A DNA stretch of 64,000 bases from Parapristionchus giblindavisi (lineage: Eukaryota; Nematoda; Chromadorea; Rhabditida; Diplogasteridae), in NCBI GenBank assembly GCA_943737045.1, contig CALSFV010000090.1, forward strand, positions 124,001 to 188,000, written 5' to 3'. The notes beneath the pieces were generated by a model. The model did not search any database. It saw only the letters and a list, made by a program, of their open reading frames with translations, and was not told the DNA's origin. The position numbers were made by a program, and so were the translations under genes. Below are positions 23,235 to 36,069 of the stretch, in pieces (position 1 is the stretch's first letter; every line of letters starts with the position of its first letter).

Positions 23235-26200
23235 ATGGACGATCCAGACGCGAGTAGTCTGTCGTATCTGGATGGACTGACGACGATAGATGACTCATTG
23301 CATGACTCGAGGACAATGTGTAAGTGTTGATTCATATTGAATGTACGGTGGATACTGGTAGACTACATAAATCAATGTGTACTATTTATGATGATGTTCT
23401 CTATCATATATTGTAATGCGCCCAGTGACTTGAAAGTGCACTGCAAAAGTGGAAAGAAAAGAAAAAGAGTCAAGAGTTTGAAACTTGGTCTGTTTTTTTA
23501 GCAACTTATGAACAGCACAGAACATTACAAAAAAAGATCAATTACTCAACAGAGTAATAATAATTGTTATTACCAAGCTTTCGATATTTAGTGTACTCCC
23601 ACTTTGGCAACGACTCGTCACATTCAGTGGCATCATCCTCATCGTTCTTCCTCTCAAATCAATCGCCCACCCTGCTCTTCTCACCCTATAAGGTATACGG
23701 TTGTTGGTATTGATTGATTGGACTACAGTAGTCTTTATTGGCTGGTTGTCTATATTGATTGATTTGCGATTACAGTATTGTATTCATAAACTACAAAAGC
23801 CCTGGGTTATTGAATTTAGACCATTATGGCTAGTATTAATGAAGAAAAAAAGAAATCCAATTGTTATTCGCCTATCCAACAGTTCGAAAGTTTCATTTTA
23901 AATTTGGAATGAGAAACTCTATCAAATGCTTTTGTAAAGTTTATTTAATTTAATTTATCGTACATTAAATAAATGTGACAGCAAGTGATAAATAAATAGC
24001 GTGAATTATAATGGGTCGAATCGAGGGGCGAAGAGAGGGAGGGAAGGAGCTCACTGTGTATAGTCGCTTCTGTGTTCAAAGATCATTATGGGATAGATCT
24101 ATATTAGGGTGGATGAGGCCATATTAGGGTGGATGAGGCCCAAAAATATAATACATCAACTGGTTTGTTTTCGCTAAAGAGGATGTCTAACATTTATTTT
24201 TACGCCATTTTTTTACTACAGTGGTGGCCAGAAGGAAAACATATTTTGGTTTTTTGAGAATAACTTTTCTTGTAGTTAGCCGATCATCTTGAAATTTTTA
24301 TAACACGCTATCTGAGAAAGTCGACATATGTGTGGTATCGACGGAAAATGGATTTTTCTGTTTTATGTATGATAATTACAGGCTCCATGAGTGTAGTTCG
24401 CTGGTAAATTCCTTCCAATTGAAAATTCGCTTCAGGAGGTGACCACACAACGATTTGGCGACTTTTCCTAAAAATTTTATTTCGAATCCAATCGATTCGG
24501 GAGTGGGTGCAGCGGACTCCATGGCTAATTCTAAGAAACTATTGTCAAGGGGAGTTTTTTGATCAAAGGTCAACGAAGGCTGGAAATTGGGAATATTCGA
24601 AAAAAAATTTACATTAAATTAATTCTCACTATTTTCCCATAGCCCAGGTAAATTTTTTATTTGCTCAATGTCTTCTACATATGTATTATATTACTCCTTC
24701 AATTTAATATTGATAATTTTCAAATCAAGGCAAGTTTGTTAACGAATCAATTTTGTTTGCTGTATTCTATTGTGGTGAGGATTGGCGACGTTCTCTAAAA
24801 AGTTTATTTCTAATCTAATCGATTCGGGACTGTGCGCATTCGAATCCTTGTCTAATTCTAAGAAACTATTGCTTAGGAGAGTTTTTCGATCAACGGTCAC
24901 CAAACGCTGGAATTGGGAATTTTCGAAAAAAATGTTTACATAAAATTAATTCTCACTATTTTCCATGACGAATGTAAACTTTTTATTTGCTCAATCGCTT
25001 CTACATAGTGAGAATTATGGAAAATAGTGAGAATTAATTTTATGTAAACATTTTTTTTGAAAATTTCCAATTCCAGCGTTCGTTGACCGTTGATCGAAAA
25101 ACTCTCCTAAGCAATATTTTCTTAGAATTAGACAAGGATTCGAATGCGCCCAGTCCCGAATTGATTAGATTAGAAATAAACTTTTTAGAGAACGTCGCCA
25201 ATCCTCACCACAATAGAATACAGCAAACAAAATTGATTCGTTAACAAACTTGCCTTGATTTAAAAATTATCAATATTAAATTGAAGGTGTTATATAATAT
25301 GTAGAAGACATTGAGCAAATAAAAAATTTACCTGGGCTATGGGAAAATAGTGAGAATTAATTTAATGTAAATTTTTTTTCGAAAATTCCCAATTTCCAGC
25401 CTTCGTTGACCTTTGTTCAAAAAACTCCCTTTGACAATAGTTTCTTAGAATTAGCCAAGGAGTCCACTGCACCCACTCCCGAATCGATTGGATTCGAAAT
25501 ATCGTGATTTTTCTTTTGCTGATTTTTAAACGTTTCGAACTTGTAATTGTTATCAGAAAAAAATTTAAATCTTTATCAAAAAATAAAGCAACATTTTGTT
25601 TAATTGCATAGTGATCATTTAATTTTGGGATGGTTCATCTGTACCAAACGGCTATGGAAGAATAAGATTTTGATAACTTGTCGTATGATCTGCATTTCGA
25701 AATGATAAAATTCAAGTTCAACAGCTATATAAAAAGTTTCTAAAAGATTTTAATTTTTTTCTGATAAAAATTACAAGTTCGAAACGTTTAAAAATCAGCA
25801 AAAGAAAAATCACCATAGGTGCATTCGAAACACCTACATAGTGATCAAGAGGAGAACACTCTACCACTAAACCACGCTGCCATGTTCTTTGTGATCGTTC
25901 AAGTGCTCTATCATGGGAGTCTTATTTCACCGCCTAAACAACGCGTTCGAATGTGCAAAATATAATTATTTATATAAAATCGGAAAGTGCATGCCAGGTT
26001 CTGATTTTTTTGGTTCCGACCTTATATTGCCTATAGCTATCGAGGAAAAATACTCCCAGCCATAGGTCTAAAAGATATTTCTTACACTTCCCTTGTGAGC
26101 ACACTATATGAGGCCGTTTGTGTAAGAAACGACCAAGTGCCGGCACAGTCAAAAAATTAAATTTTGGGGATCGGGGTTCTTAAGGGTGTAGATGACGATG

Positions 26201-29200
26201 GCCGTGTTCATTTTTCACCAAAACCCACCGTTGAGGCCAGACGACGTCGCGTTGAAATCGCGTTTTCAGTTTTTTCTCCTCAACCGATTGCACTAAAATT
26301 TGCATTCGATGCAACCAGGGGCAGAATTTGATGACGATCACGCCTGTCTAATTCATTTTTCATGAAAAGGTATTAGAAATTTTAAAAATTTGAATTTCTC
26401 TCAAAGGCGATTGCATTTTTAGCGAGATACATAGGTCGGACCGTAATGGCTTCAGGATTTCATGGAAAATTTTTTAGCCAATTTGTGGTAGGTACTTTCT
26501 AGAAAATCAACTTTTAGTGTAGTCATTTTGCCGTTGGAGTGGAGGCAAGAGGCGAGAGAGTGTGGTGATGCGAGAGAGCAGAGAGACACTCTCTCGTCCA
26601 CTTCCCTTCCTTCCTATGTCGGTCGCCTCACCTGCCTCTCTGCTCTCTCGTACCACCACACTCTCTCGCCTCTTGCCTCCACTCCAACGGCTAAATGACT
26701 ACACTAAAAGTTAATTTTCTCGAAAGTACCTACCACAAATTGGCTAAAAAAAATTTCCGTGAAATCCTGAAGCCATTACGGTCCGATCTATGTATCTCGC
26801 TAAAAATGCAATTGCCTTTGAGAGAAATTTAATTTTTTTTAAATTTCGAATTCCTTTTCATGAAAAATGAATTAGACAGGCGTGATCGTCATCAAATTCT
26901 GCCCCTGGTGGCATCGTATGCAAATTTTTGTGCAATCGGTTGAGGAGAAAAAACTGAAAACGCGATTTCAACGCGACGTCGTCTGGCCTCAACGGTGGGT
27001 TTTGGTGAAAAATGAACACGACCATCGTCATCTACACCCTTACGAACCCCGATCCCCAAAATTTAATTTTTTGACTGTGCCAGATTTCAAATATTTTAGT
27101 CGACTCTTACGAAAACGGCCTCATATAAAAATTCCAAGGTGATCGGTTAACTACAAGAAAAGTTATTCTCAAAAAACCAAAATATGTTTTCTTTCTGGCC
27201 ACCACTGTATATTGGTCATCTGGGAATACTTTTAACGATTCACAATAATGAGCAATTATTTACGTAATAGGCGCTCAAATATTGTACAGAAGAAGAAGAT
27301 TATCGATATTGGTTTATAGTTTAGCAGGCCTGAAAATATAATCATCTATTAATGTAGAAAATGGTTGATTTCTTACTGGGCGTTTCTATAGAGTGGCGTC
27401 AAAATTAGAACGCTAAGTTTGCGTATCATCCTTGCTTATTGTCAGGGTCCATGTTAATCTTCTCTGTTTTGCTCCAATTTTAGTGTATATTCATTTGGAA
27501 TGAAATATTGATTCGTTGGCGTCAATAATCGATATTGATTTTACTACAGTATTCTATGTATTGGTCAAACTCATTGACTGAACGATTATATTACCGTATC
27601 CCATCTTGATAGTTGCAGGACTTTGACTGGATGGAGGGATCGCTGAAGAGTGATGGCAATGCGGTACGAGAGGACGAAGGAGAAGATAAGGATAGGAAGA
27701 AGAGAAGGAGAAGGAATAGTGGAAGGTTCGTACCATTATATTAAATAAATACATTATTGCTTTTATTTGTATTGCGTTGCGACCGAAACACCATAACACG
27801 CATTATTTACATTTCAAACATACATGGGCGAGGTACCTGGAGCTCGGTTCTACAGGGGGCATCCGAACGAAATATGGTTAATTTTACAGGGGGCCTTAAC
27901 TTATTTTTTTCAAAAAAATCGCCTAAACATCATTTTTACAGGGGGCATTCCGCAATTTTTCGAAAATTCCTAATTTTACAGCGGGGCACCCCTATGTCGG
28001 CGCCCATGTATGATTTCAAACAACACTTTATCGACATTGTAGATTATGGAGTGATCGAATGGTAATGGAAACGAGTGAGGAGAGATGCAGGAGGATGGAG
28101 AAGAATAGGTTTCTCATTTATTTTTATATTCTAATATTTATTTATTTGTTATTATTTTTCTTATTTATGCATCGGTTTTAATAAAACAAAAAACAGAGAA
28201 CGAATTATAATAAAAAAATTATAATGTGATAGTAATTATCATCAGTATAATTACCGGCAAAGGCCACTGGTCCCCAAGATAGGCGCTCTGTGCTAATAGA
28301 TTGGAGGCTAACCCTGTGGCTCACTATCAGCTGCACAGTCCAACCCGTACTCTACTGTAATTGCTCCCACTTTTAATAATGACGATACGTTCATTCGCCT
28401 TGTTCCATTATGGACTTCCATAAAAGCGATGGAATAGCGGATATCTGTGCAATATTCGGATAAAGCTGCGAAACTTCGAATAATATTGGCTGCAGAAGCG
28501 AAAAAGTGACTTTTTGGTATATTTATGGCGTAAAAGTGAAATGTTTGCTATTGATGTGCAGGATGTGCCTTATATGGGTGCCTGCTCCAGGGTATAGATG
28601 GATTGGTGATGAAAATGTGGTTACTCTTTAACCCTGACTATAGAATTTTACTGGAACTTTGAAATGGCAAAAACAATGCAGGAGAGTGGTATTTTAACAC
28701 AATTTTTTAAAACACTTCGGCATCCTTTTACTGGTCTCAAGGAATTACGAGACCCCTCCCGACAACATGTTGACCGCTATCATTATTTTATTTTTAATAA
28801 TAATATTAATAATATTTTATTCCTTCAAATGAACGCGTCGGGGATGGGATTGGGAATATCTGTTAGATAGTCTTGTGAAGGATGTCCGTCGCCAAGGCGA
28901 ATCGGTGAAATGTTGGGGGTGGGATTATATATCCACTGGTGGAACAGCAGATAAAAGATCAGCGATTAAAGATCAACGATCAACTTATCCCTTGTATGTT
29001 CCAGAATCCGGATGGCTGAGAAGCGTGCGCGAGAGTCGGAAGACGAGAGACAACTACGACTGACGAGGGCGAAGATGTATGCGAGGTACTGTAGTTGGAT
29101 CGTTTATTGATTGATTATTGTTTTGGATACAACTGATTTGAAAACAATACTCCTCTCATACAATCAAGCTCTTGACACTATTTGTTTTATTCTGTGACAA

Positions 29201-32200
29201 ATTCTGCTCCTTTTCTATAAATCCAACATTTGATCTAGACTATATCATTTGATATGGTAACCATTGCAGACAACGTCTTCTGTGCGAGACGGAAGACGAG
29301 CGCGAGCGGCGAAAGGAATTGAATCGAGTGCGGACGAATATCAGGAGAGGAAAGATCATGGCGGTATGATGGCTTACTGTGATATAGGGTTACGGTAGTC
29401 CAGGGTTATGGTAGTCAAGACCTCCTTTTTATCTTTTCCATTGAATGACAGTAAAGGACGTTAACCATTCATTTCTGTAGATATTTTTGCAGATAAATTA
29501 AGTTCTTCATTTATTTAATTCAGCAAAAGACGTTCGAGGAGTCCCTTCGATCGTTTGTCAATTCGAGTGTTGAAGATGAGCTGAATCTACTGAAGGAGAC
29601 GCAAGATGATAAACAAAAGAGGTGCGATTATTTTTATTCTTATTCTTTATTCGATCATATCATGAAAACGGGATGATTGATCGTGTAACATGTTTCTCAT
29701 TCTTTCTGTTAGGCTGTAAGCATAAAATAGTTGTTGACACAGTGATAGAAGAGAGGCTTGGTATATTTTTGTGAGATATATGATAAATAGAGAGGACAAT
29801 AGATCAAGAGGCTACAGTAATACTTTATTTAGGTATTTAAAATTTAATCCTTTATTCTTGTTTAATTTGTTTTGTACGCCGGCATATCGACTACTCTTGT
29901 GGTGTATTTTCATAGCTAAAAGCTGTGGAGCATTGCTTTTGCATTACACTCCCTCAGTTATGTTATAACACACCCAGCAAAATACGAAACGTTTTTTTTC
30001 AGACTCGAAACTGCTCGTATGTATGCGGCGTCGAAGCGCATGCGGGAGACGCCTGAGCAGCGGGAGCGGAGGTACGGTAGCTTTTCCATTTATATATTGA
30101 TTTATTGATTGATTAATCCGAATTAAACGTTTTAGTTTTTCAATATTATTTCTAGACTTTGATTTTTGTTACTTATGCGGTGTTACATTTGTGTGACGTG
30201 CGCACGCCGTCTCCCCGTGTGGATAAGTTCATGGTTGATTTTGCGATCTCTCTCACATGCAAAAGACATGAAACTTCAGAATAACGTTCATTTACACTCA
30301 GTTCACTGAATTGGAACATATTCCATTGCATTTATCTCAAAATTCCATTCGTAGTTCACACACTGCAAAATAAACGTGGACGCGTCCGTCTCACGCGACG
30401 GGAAGATGGCGTTCTCCCGTTTCACCAATGTAATACCGTATTAGTGTCCCAGATGACCCATATGGAGTACAGTAACTCTTAAAACTTACCGTAATCTATG
30501 ACATTATTTGAGACTGGAGAAGAATCGTGCACGTATGCGTGAGAAGCGAGCGGGGCGGAAGGAGGAGTGGACAACGTTTCTGTCCCATCGAGATGCAATG
30601 GAAGAACGACTGCAAGTCATTCGAATGCAATTGGGAGAGAAGAGTGAGATTATTCATTTATTGAATATTTATTTATATTAAAAAAAAATTTCTTCGAAGA
30701 TCGATAGACGACAAGCAAATATCACCGATATCACATAGTTTAAAAATAATTTTAGAGGTGTATTTAAATCTTGTGCAGTTTTATATTTTTTCACACAATT
30801 TGACAAATTATAATGCAGAATGAGTCCTATGCCCAAAACATATAAGGTGACAGAAATAGCAATAATAATAATAATAATAATATTCGGTAATCGATATCTA
30901 ATTTTCCTTTGGCTTCTATAATGCTGTTCCATCCCACACGTCGTGTCTTTCATGTTTCAAGGGCACTATCGTGCATGATATTTTCTTATACGATGATCTT
31001 GTAGCGGTGCCACTACGCAAATAACGATGATGCTTCTTATACTATTCGATAATCGATCGTTCAGGTCCCCTTCTCGAGACGGACTCTATTCTCGCCACCA
31101 GTCTGTCTGATCTACTCAAGCAATTGGCCATTGCCCCTCGAGAGAAACGACCGAGGAATGGATGTGTACGTTTATTGATTAATTGGGTAGGAGATCGATA
31201 TATTTATTTTTAAAATCTTTCCTATTAAGTATCTGTCTCATAACCAAGCAATAATGACTATCGAATCTATTTATTTGCGACTGTAGCCTTCATTTTTTTA
31301 GTAGCAATTCTATAGCAATTCAATAACTCTTTCAAACTGTTTCGAAGCTGTGGCTGTAACATGCATTTTTGGAACCTTTTTTCGTGCCATTTTGCCTCCG
31401 CTTAACTGCAAATTGCATTCGACTGTTTGCCTGAGTAATGTCAATCGCGTTAAAATTGATGATTATCTTGACAAATTGTTTTATATTCTTGATTATTAAG
31501 CTCACCTTCTTACAATTATCAATCGATATTCCAGACAGGAGACACACGTAGTTGTGATTCCTTCCTCTCCACTCGTCTTCCTCCTCTGCTCACTGCTCTC
31601 GAAGATCTTCTGCGCTCAAGACCCCGCGATAGTCCCTTCGTGTTTGGAGCCGATGTGAGTGTGTGCTTATTGATTGCGTTATCTAGCGAACGATACATCA
31701 TGGGGGGGGGGGGGGGGGTTGTGGTGGCGCTCAATTGTCATTCACACTTTCCATCGCTGAAATCCTAACTGTAGACAGTCTGTAGTTGTTGAGTGAGTGA
31801 TGCATAAAAGTGCCAATACTTGGAATTCTCCTTTCTCATGTAAAGTCAGCGTAGAAAAATTCATGCCAATTCTATGTTTATTTTCAAAAAATGTTCCCTT
31901 TAAAGGAACAGAGTGAGACATGAATCTTGCAGGCCTCCTATCTTTCGATAATTAAGATTCTTTGAAATGGGCATTGATGTGTCATATTTGTTAGCCAATG
32001 ATCTATTGAATCGATAAACTAACGATGAATACAGTAATCACTTCTAGGCCTCATACCTTGACTACGTTCTTTATGAGGAACTAGATGCCCTCTGCGTGCT
32101 CTCATCGACCATCCTTGATGGCTATGAGACGCTCAAACACTTCAAACGAGAATTCCAACAGCGGCTACAGCTTACGGTAAGTATCGTATATTTCTTTTTG

Positions 32201-32584
32201 ATCAATCATTGGGTTACGGTAAAGAGATATAAAGAGAGGCTACCCATTTTGTAACATCCATTTTGGATCGTTATCTTTTCACAATTACTAATGGATATTG
32301 TACCCATAGGTCGAATAGCTAGGTTATCGGTTTTCAAAATACGGTTTTTCGATTTTTGCGAAATTTTGGCTCAAGATGCGGTACTTTGTAACATTTAAAG
32401 TGAAAGTTCCAAAATGGAGTAATTCGGATTGCTATTATTCATCGATTCTAACGTTTTTTTAACATCTCCTTTTTTTCAGACATACGCCTTCATCGGTTCT
32501 TCGCTTAATCTGCCATCATACGAACCCATTGACAATTCATCCATAGATCCATCTCAACCATCCACTTCTACAGTACCTTTCTAA
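23235..32584 (+). CDS. STPR-like repeat protein, probable DNA-binding nuclear protein
   Basis: Twelve exons join in frame to 406 codons plus TAA: 23235-23319, 23592-23692, 27619-27725, 29005-29085, 29270-29363, 29524-29621, 30003-30071, 30513-30643, 31065-31165, 31535-31654, 32048-32176, 32480-32584. The N-terminus is acidic/Ser-rich (MDDPDASSLSYLDGL). Around residues 85-97 lies a basic run (KDRKKRRRRNS), a likely nuclear signal. Residues ~99-150 and ~190-230 hold repeated Arg-rich helices such as ARESEDERQLRL, CETEDERERRKELN and RETPEQRERRLEKN. The E-T-P-E-Q-R-x-x-R-L core matches the 23-residue STPR repeat of silkworm FMBP-1 and vertebrate ZNF821, which binds AT-rich DNA. The C-terminal half is helical and Leu-rich with no domain I recognise. 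The gene starts 500 bases after naa-50 on the same strand, so an operon with naa-50 is possible. Introns 2 and 3 are swollen by transposons. Confidence 0.8.
25812..25881 (-). repeat. tRNA-like segment inside the composite element
   Basis: On the minus strand it begins GGCAGCGTGGTTTAGTGG, containing a perfect pol III A-box (TGGTTTAGTGG), and ends with a TTCGAATGCACC B-box-like stretch. The stems do not fold into a good cloverleaf, so it is tRNA-derived or tRNA-like, not a functional tRNA. Related copies are at 62480-62547 and 63098-63166. Confidence 0.6.
26155..27070. repeat. ~0.9-kb near-perfect palindrome
   Basis: The left arm (about 26155-26590) and right arm (about 26615-27070) are reverse complements, meeting near 26600 in a short loop rich in CTCTCG/CGAGAG. 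For example GGTGTAGATGACGATGG at about 26188 is mirrored near 27025. Arms differ at only scattered bases. Confidence 0.8.
27401..27491 (-). pseudogene. U6 snRNA pseudogene
   Basis: On the minus strand the sequence runs ATATACACTAAAATTGGAGC, then AACAGAGAAGATTAACATGG, then CAAGGATGATACGCAAA and GCGTTCTAATTTT. This is the U6 order: ACAGAGA box, AGATTAGCATGG region, 3' stem, terminal T run. The invariant AGC after the ACAGAGA box reads AAC, an insertion follows, and the 5' stem-loop (GTTC...GAAC) is missing, so it is not a working U6 gene. It sits antisense in an intron of the STPR-like gene just right of the composite element. Confidence 0.8.
27819..28012. mobile_element. MITE (CATACATGGGCG termini) with perfect 8-bp TSD
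   Basis: Inverted ends CATACATGGGCG / CGCCCATGTATG enclose 194 bases with repeated TTTACAGGGGG motifs. The direct repeat ATTTCAAA flanks it at 27811-27818 and 28013-28020. The same family ends bound the 61550 copy and the 5.3-kb element at 53464-58805. It lies in intron 3 of the STPR-like gene. Confidence 0.85.
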
Positions 32585-33509
32585 CTCACACTACCGTACT
32601 GTTCTGTAGGATCTGGTATATATGTATTCTGTAATATCATCTACCGTAGTCTCCATGGGTATACTGTTATTGAATACTGTAATATCATGACATGCCTTCC
32701 TTCACTTCTTTCTCTCGCTTCTAATTTTGTACATATCGATGTATCATGTCATTCATACATTTTCGACCTCCTCACCGTTTTATTTTTATATAGTGGGTCA
32801 CTTTTCAAAAATATAGTGGGTCACTTTCGAAAAATCGTAATTTTTCGCTTCCATTGTATTTTTTTCGCTTTTAACCGATCATAAACTAATTCTACGATAC
32901 ATGCGCGTCAGTTCTATGATAATAGTTGGCATTTGTGGGCTTGCATTTTCGCTGGAAAAGAAAATCGGGAGGGGGGGGGGGGGGCGGGGCAAAAAATGGA
33001 GCATTTAAACAAGTAAATTTGATAAAATTTTCAGATCACTTCACGATCGGATGTTATGGTGGTGCGGCAGTATTGCTTTCTTTGATTTGTATTTGTACAT
33101 ATTTATTTACCTGTCCCGGCTTTATCTTCTGAATAAATTTTTAATTTAATTTCTTTGCTCTTAAGCATTCGTTATTCTATTAAAATTCATAGTATAAATT
33201 TTATTGATCACAACATGAAAAGTATGGACAAACAAACTACTAACTTATCAGGATTGAGCTGATATAGTTTGATAAGAGAAAGATCAAAGATCACTCATAT
33301 GGTGTGAGAGCAGATATGAGAACGACTCAAAAAACTGAAATACAATTAGAGCACAAATCAGTTGACACCCTGAATGCGTCAAATTGTCCCATGGCTACGA
33401 AAGGTTACGGTAGTACTACTGTAATTATATCGATAGCTGTATCAAAAATTTCATTGAGGAAATCAATGTTACAATTAGATTACTGTGAGAAATAAATCAT
33501 ATTTTTAAG
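32585..33509. other. Spacer downstream of the STPR-like gene
   Basis: It holds scattered TACCGTA motifs, a partial R1 repeat (ATAGTGGGTCAC twice, 32790-32850), and a diverged CATACGTGGGC-family MITE with a poly-G run (about 32930-33010). No gene is supported; a short frame with ATG at 33316 does not splice in phase to the next open segment. Confidence 0.45.
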
Positions 33510-33726
33510 GATTTCAACGCCTGCATTCGAGCGTCGATGGTTGGCAAACCATCAATCAACTGATGAATTCGACGGAAGTGATCTGGGTTATTCCAATGGA
33601 CGATCGATGGCTAATGAACCCTCTCATGACTACGAAGATGCCGAGGAATCGGATCTTGAAGAAATCCTGGCAAGATTCTTTAAGAATCCAAAAAGAATCC
33701 AAAAAAACCCTTACATTCTACAGTGA
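33510..33726 (+). CDS. Possible terminal exon of an unidentified gene
   Basis: After an AAG acceptor-like site, a frame reads ISTPAFERRWLANH, then a polar/acidic stretch (HDYEDAEESDLEEIL) and a basic end (KNPKRIQKN), stopping with TGA at 33724-33726. AATAAATAATA follows about 80 bases on. Composition is protein-like, with the charged tail typical of a C-terminus. No start codon is in frame and no upstream exon could be matched in phase, so it may be a relic or an alternative 3' exon of the STPR-like gene. Function unknown. Confidence 0.25.
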
Positions 33727-34081
33727 CTCGGCATGTTCATAGAAACGATTGATTGAATGAATTGTATGCCATTTATTATTATACTTGATAAATGTGTTTA
33801 AAGGAATAAGAAATAAATAATAGAACAAATTATTCCAATTGATGTACGATAGAAAGAGATAATGAAGGCAAAGATCAAAGACCACGGAAGAAAGATCAAC
33901 CCACAAGTTCATGTTATAAAAAAATTTTGACATATTTTTTGATCATCATTGTTAGACTCCAAATGTTCTGATTCGTACAGAAAACTTGGTCTTAAAAAAA
34001 CTTTTTTTTTTAAATGAACTTTTTTTCCTTATATAGACAGGAGGGCTATTTAAACTTAGAGTAATAAGCTGTTACTGTGCA

Positions 34082-34570
34082 GCCCCTATTCTTTATCGAG
34101 TTCCTCGACAGCCAAAAAAAAGGAAATCAAAAAATATGCAGAATTGATAAAGCAAACTGGGTCCAAAGAAATATAGTCAGAACGAGCAATCACATGTGCG
34201 CTCCATTGATAACATTGACACTAATCGAAGCTGTGCAATCGGCATGAACCTTTCATCGCCATTTCTTTGTGTCGCCCCTATTCTTTATCGAGTATCTCAC
34301 CTGCCACAAAAAGGAAATCAAAAAATATTCAGAATTGAGCGAGTAAACTGGGTTTAACGTAATACAGTTGAATCGAGAAATCACATGTGCGCTCCATGGA
34401 TAACTTTGACACTAATCGAAGCCGTGCAATCGGCATGAGCCTTTCCGCGACATTTCTTAGTGTCGCCCCTATTCTGTATCGAGAGCCTCATCAGCCACAA
34501 AAAGGAAATCAAAAATTATTAAGAATTGAGGGAGTAAACTGGGTTTAACGTAATCCTCACCGTAACGCCA
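34082..34570. repeat. Tandem repeat, period about 191 bp, 2.5 copies
   Basis: GCCCCTATTC(T)TTATCGAG recurs near 34083, 34274 and 34465. Each is followed by CACAAAAAGGAAATCAAAAA and, in the first two, by CACATGTGCGCTCCAT and CTAATCGAAGC. The third unit breaks off at about 34550, where it runs into a CTCACCG inverted repeat. The unit is non-coding. Confidence 0.8.
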
Positions 34571-36069
34571 CTGTCGGTGAGGTTTCGTCACTTTCGGTGA
34601 GAACCCAGTTTTCGCCATGAATACTTAATTAAATGAAGTAATATTTTTAGAGTCAACTTTAATTGAGTCTAGGATCAGGGGCGAACAAAGAAAATGTATC
34701 CGTTTAACGTCTATCAACATCACATCATTTAAATAATTATAAGAAATCATACGTACGCTCAAATGATACGACATATACAACTACCGTAACATCTTTGACA
34801 TTTCTGTTTCTTCCTCTACTGCTCTCGCTTCTCTCATGTGTTCATTTCATATTATGCTTTAATTTATTCTTCGAATTCATTTATATATACTTCAATTCAC
34901 AGTATTCCATGTATTTACACAACAACGATAGTTCAATTCAGTCATAATCTTTATTAACAATGGTCAATATAACATTCTTTCGCACGAGTTGGGCCCATCG
35001 CCGCACTGAGCCGTCTTTTCGTATTGGGTGACCTGAAATTTAGCAAAATATATAGTGGGTCACCCTCACTAAGTGAGGGAGATAAAATGTATGATGTCAT
35101 TTCTAGTCGCCACATTTTTTTGGAAATTTATATATCAAATTGTTCGAGATATGCATTTATCGATTTATAATTTATAACGCGTTAAAGCTTTGTAATGTTC
35201 ATACATGTTCAGTGGACAATACAATACAATAAAATTCTAATACATTAGACCAAAAATGCTTTGCTTCTACACACAGAGAAAAAAGTGTTAAAACACAGAC
35301 CAAAAGAGCTGTTATTCATGGAGCACAAGACCTGAGGGGTGCATAATTTAACACCTATGTGGTGTGTATTCCCGTAAGACCTTGGAGGTGTTAAAAACAA
35401 CAGCAAAAAAGTGTTAAATATGACACTTTCAGGTCAGGTTCATTCCAGCCTCCCCCCCCCCCCCACCCCCCGGCTCTTGATAGCTCATCCTTTACATTAT
35501 TTCATGCGGGTATTGGCTGTTGCAAACAAAGAACAATATATTGTATTTATAAATAACACGGTTTATGAAACAGTTGAAAATAAATAAGAACAAGCATATC
35601 AATCAACAACGAATAGTGAATCCAATTGAAAATAATGCCGGATGAAGAACGTGTGATTGCTTGCGTAAGAATTGTTCCACTTCGTAACTGAAAATAAGCA
35701 AGAAATTAATAAGAAAGAACCCTTTAATTAATTGTTTGATTTATCCTTCCATTAAAAAAAAATAAAACCATACATAAGAAAACCTATGAATCACAAAATA
35801 GTAAAAATTAATCGTACCTCATCCCGTATATAATCCATAAATCAAGGAGAAACATATATTCAATCAATTAATCAATAATAGAGTAGCAATGACTCTGAAA
35901 TGATAAAGAGCATTAATTATTATCGTACCTGTCATATCATAATATAAAATGTCTCCATGAAATTATTAATCAATTTATTAATCTTCTTCCAATTATTAAT
36001 CTTCTTCCAATTCTGCAATAATAATAATAATAATACTATAAATTAGCCTACAATACCCTTACAACAATC

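Larger units (their letters stand above)
24219..27207. mobile_element. 3-kb composite foldback element with Tc1-like termini, in an STPR-gene intron
   Basis: The ends are inverted copies of CAGTGGTGGCCAGAAGG... (right end reads ...TTCTGGCCACCACTG) flanked by TA at 24217-24218 and 27208-27209, as in Tc1/mariner elements. Both ends continue into a TTTTGGTTTTTTGAGAATAA stretch resembling the Tc1 terminal repeat. Inside are four blocks: a palindrome (about 24340-24970 against 25010-25500) belonging to the foldback family also found at 38.9, 46.8 and 59.4 kb; an inverted repeat at 25503-25818; a tRNA-like segment; and a near-perfect palindrome at 26155-27070 centred near 26600. I see no transposase frame, so it looks non-autonomous. 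Confidence 0.75.

Noticed and set aside
33316..33403. First coding exon for the small frame ending at 33726
   Set aside because: The donor after AAAG leaves phase 1, while the downstream frame needs phase 2; no alternative donor fits.
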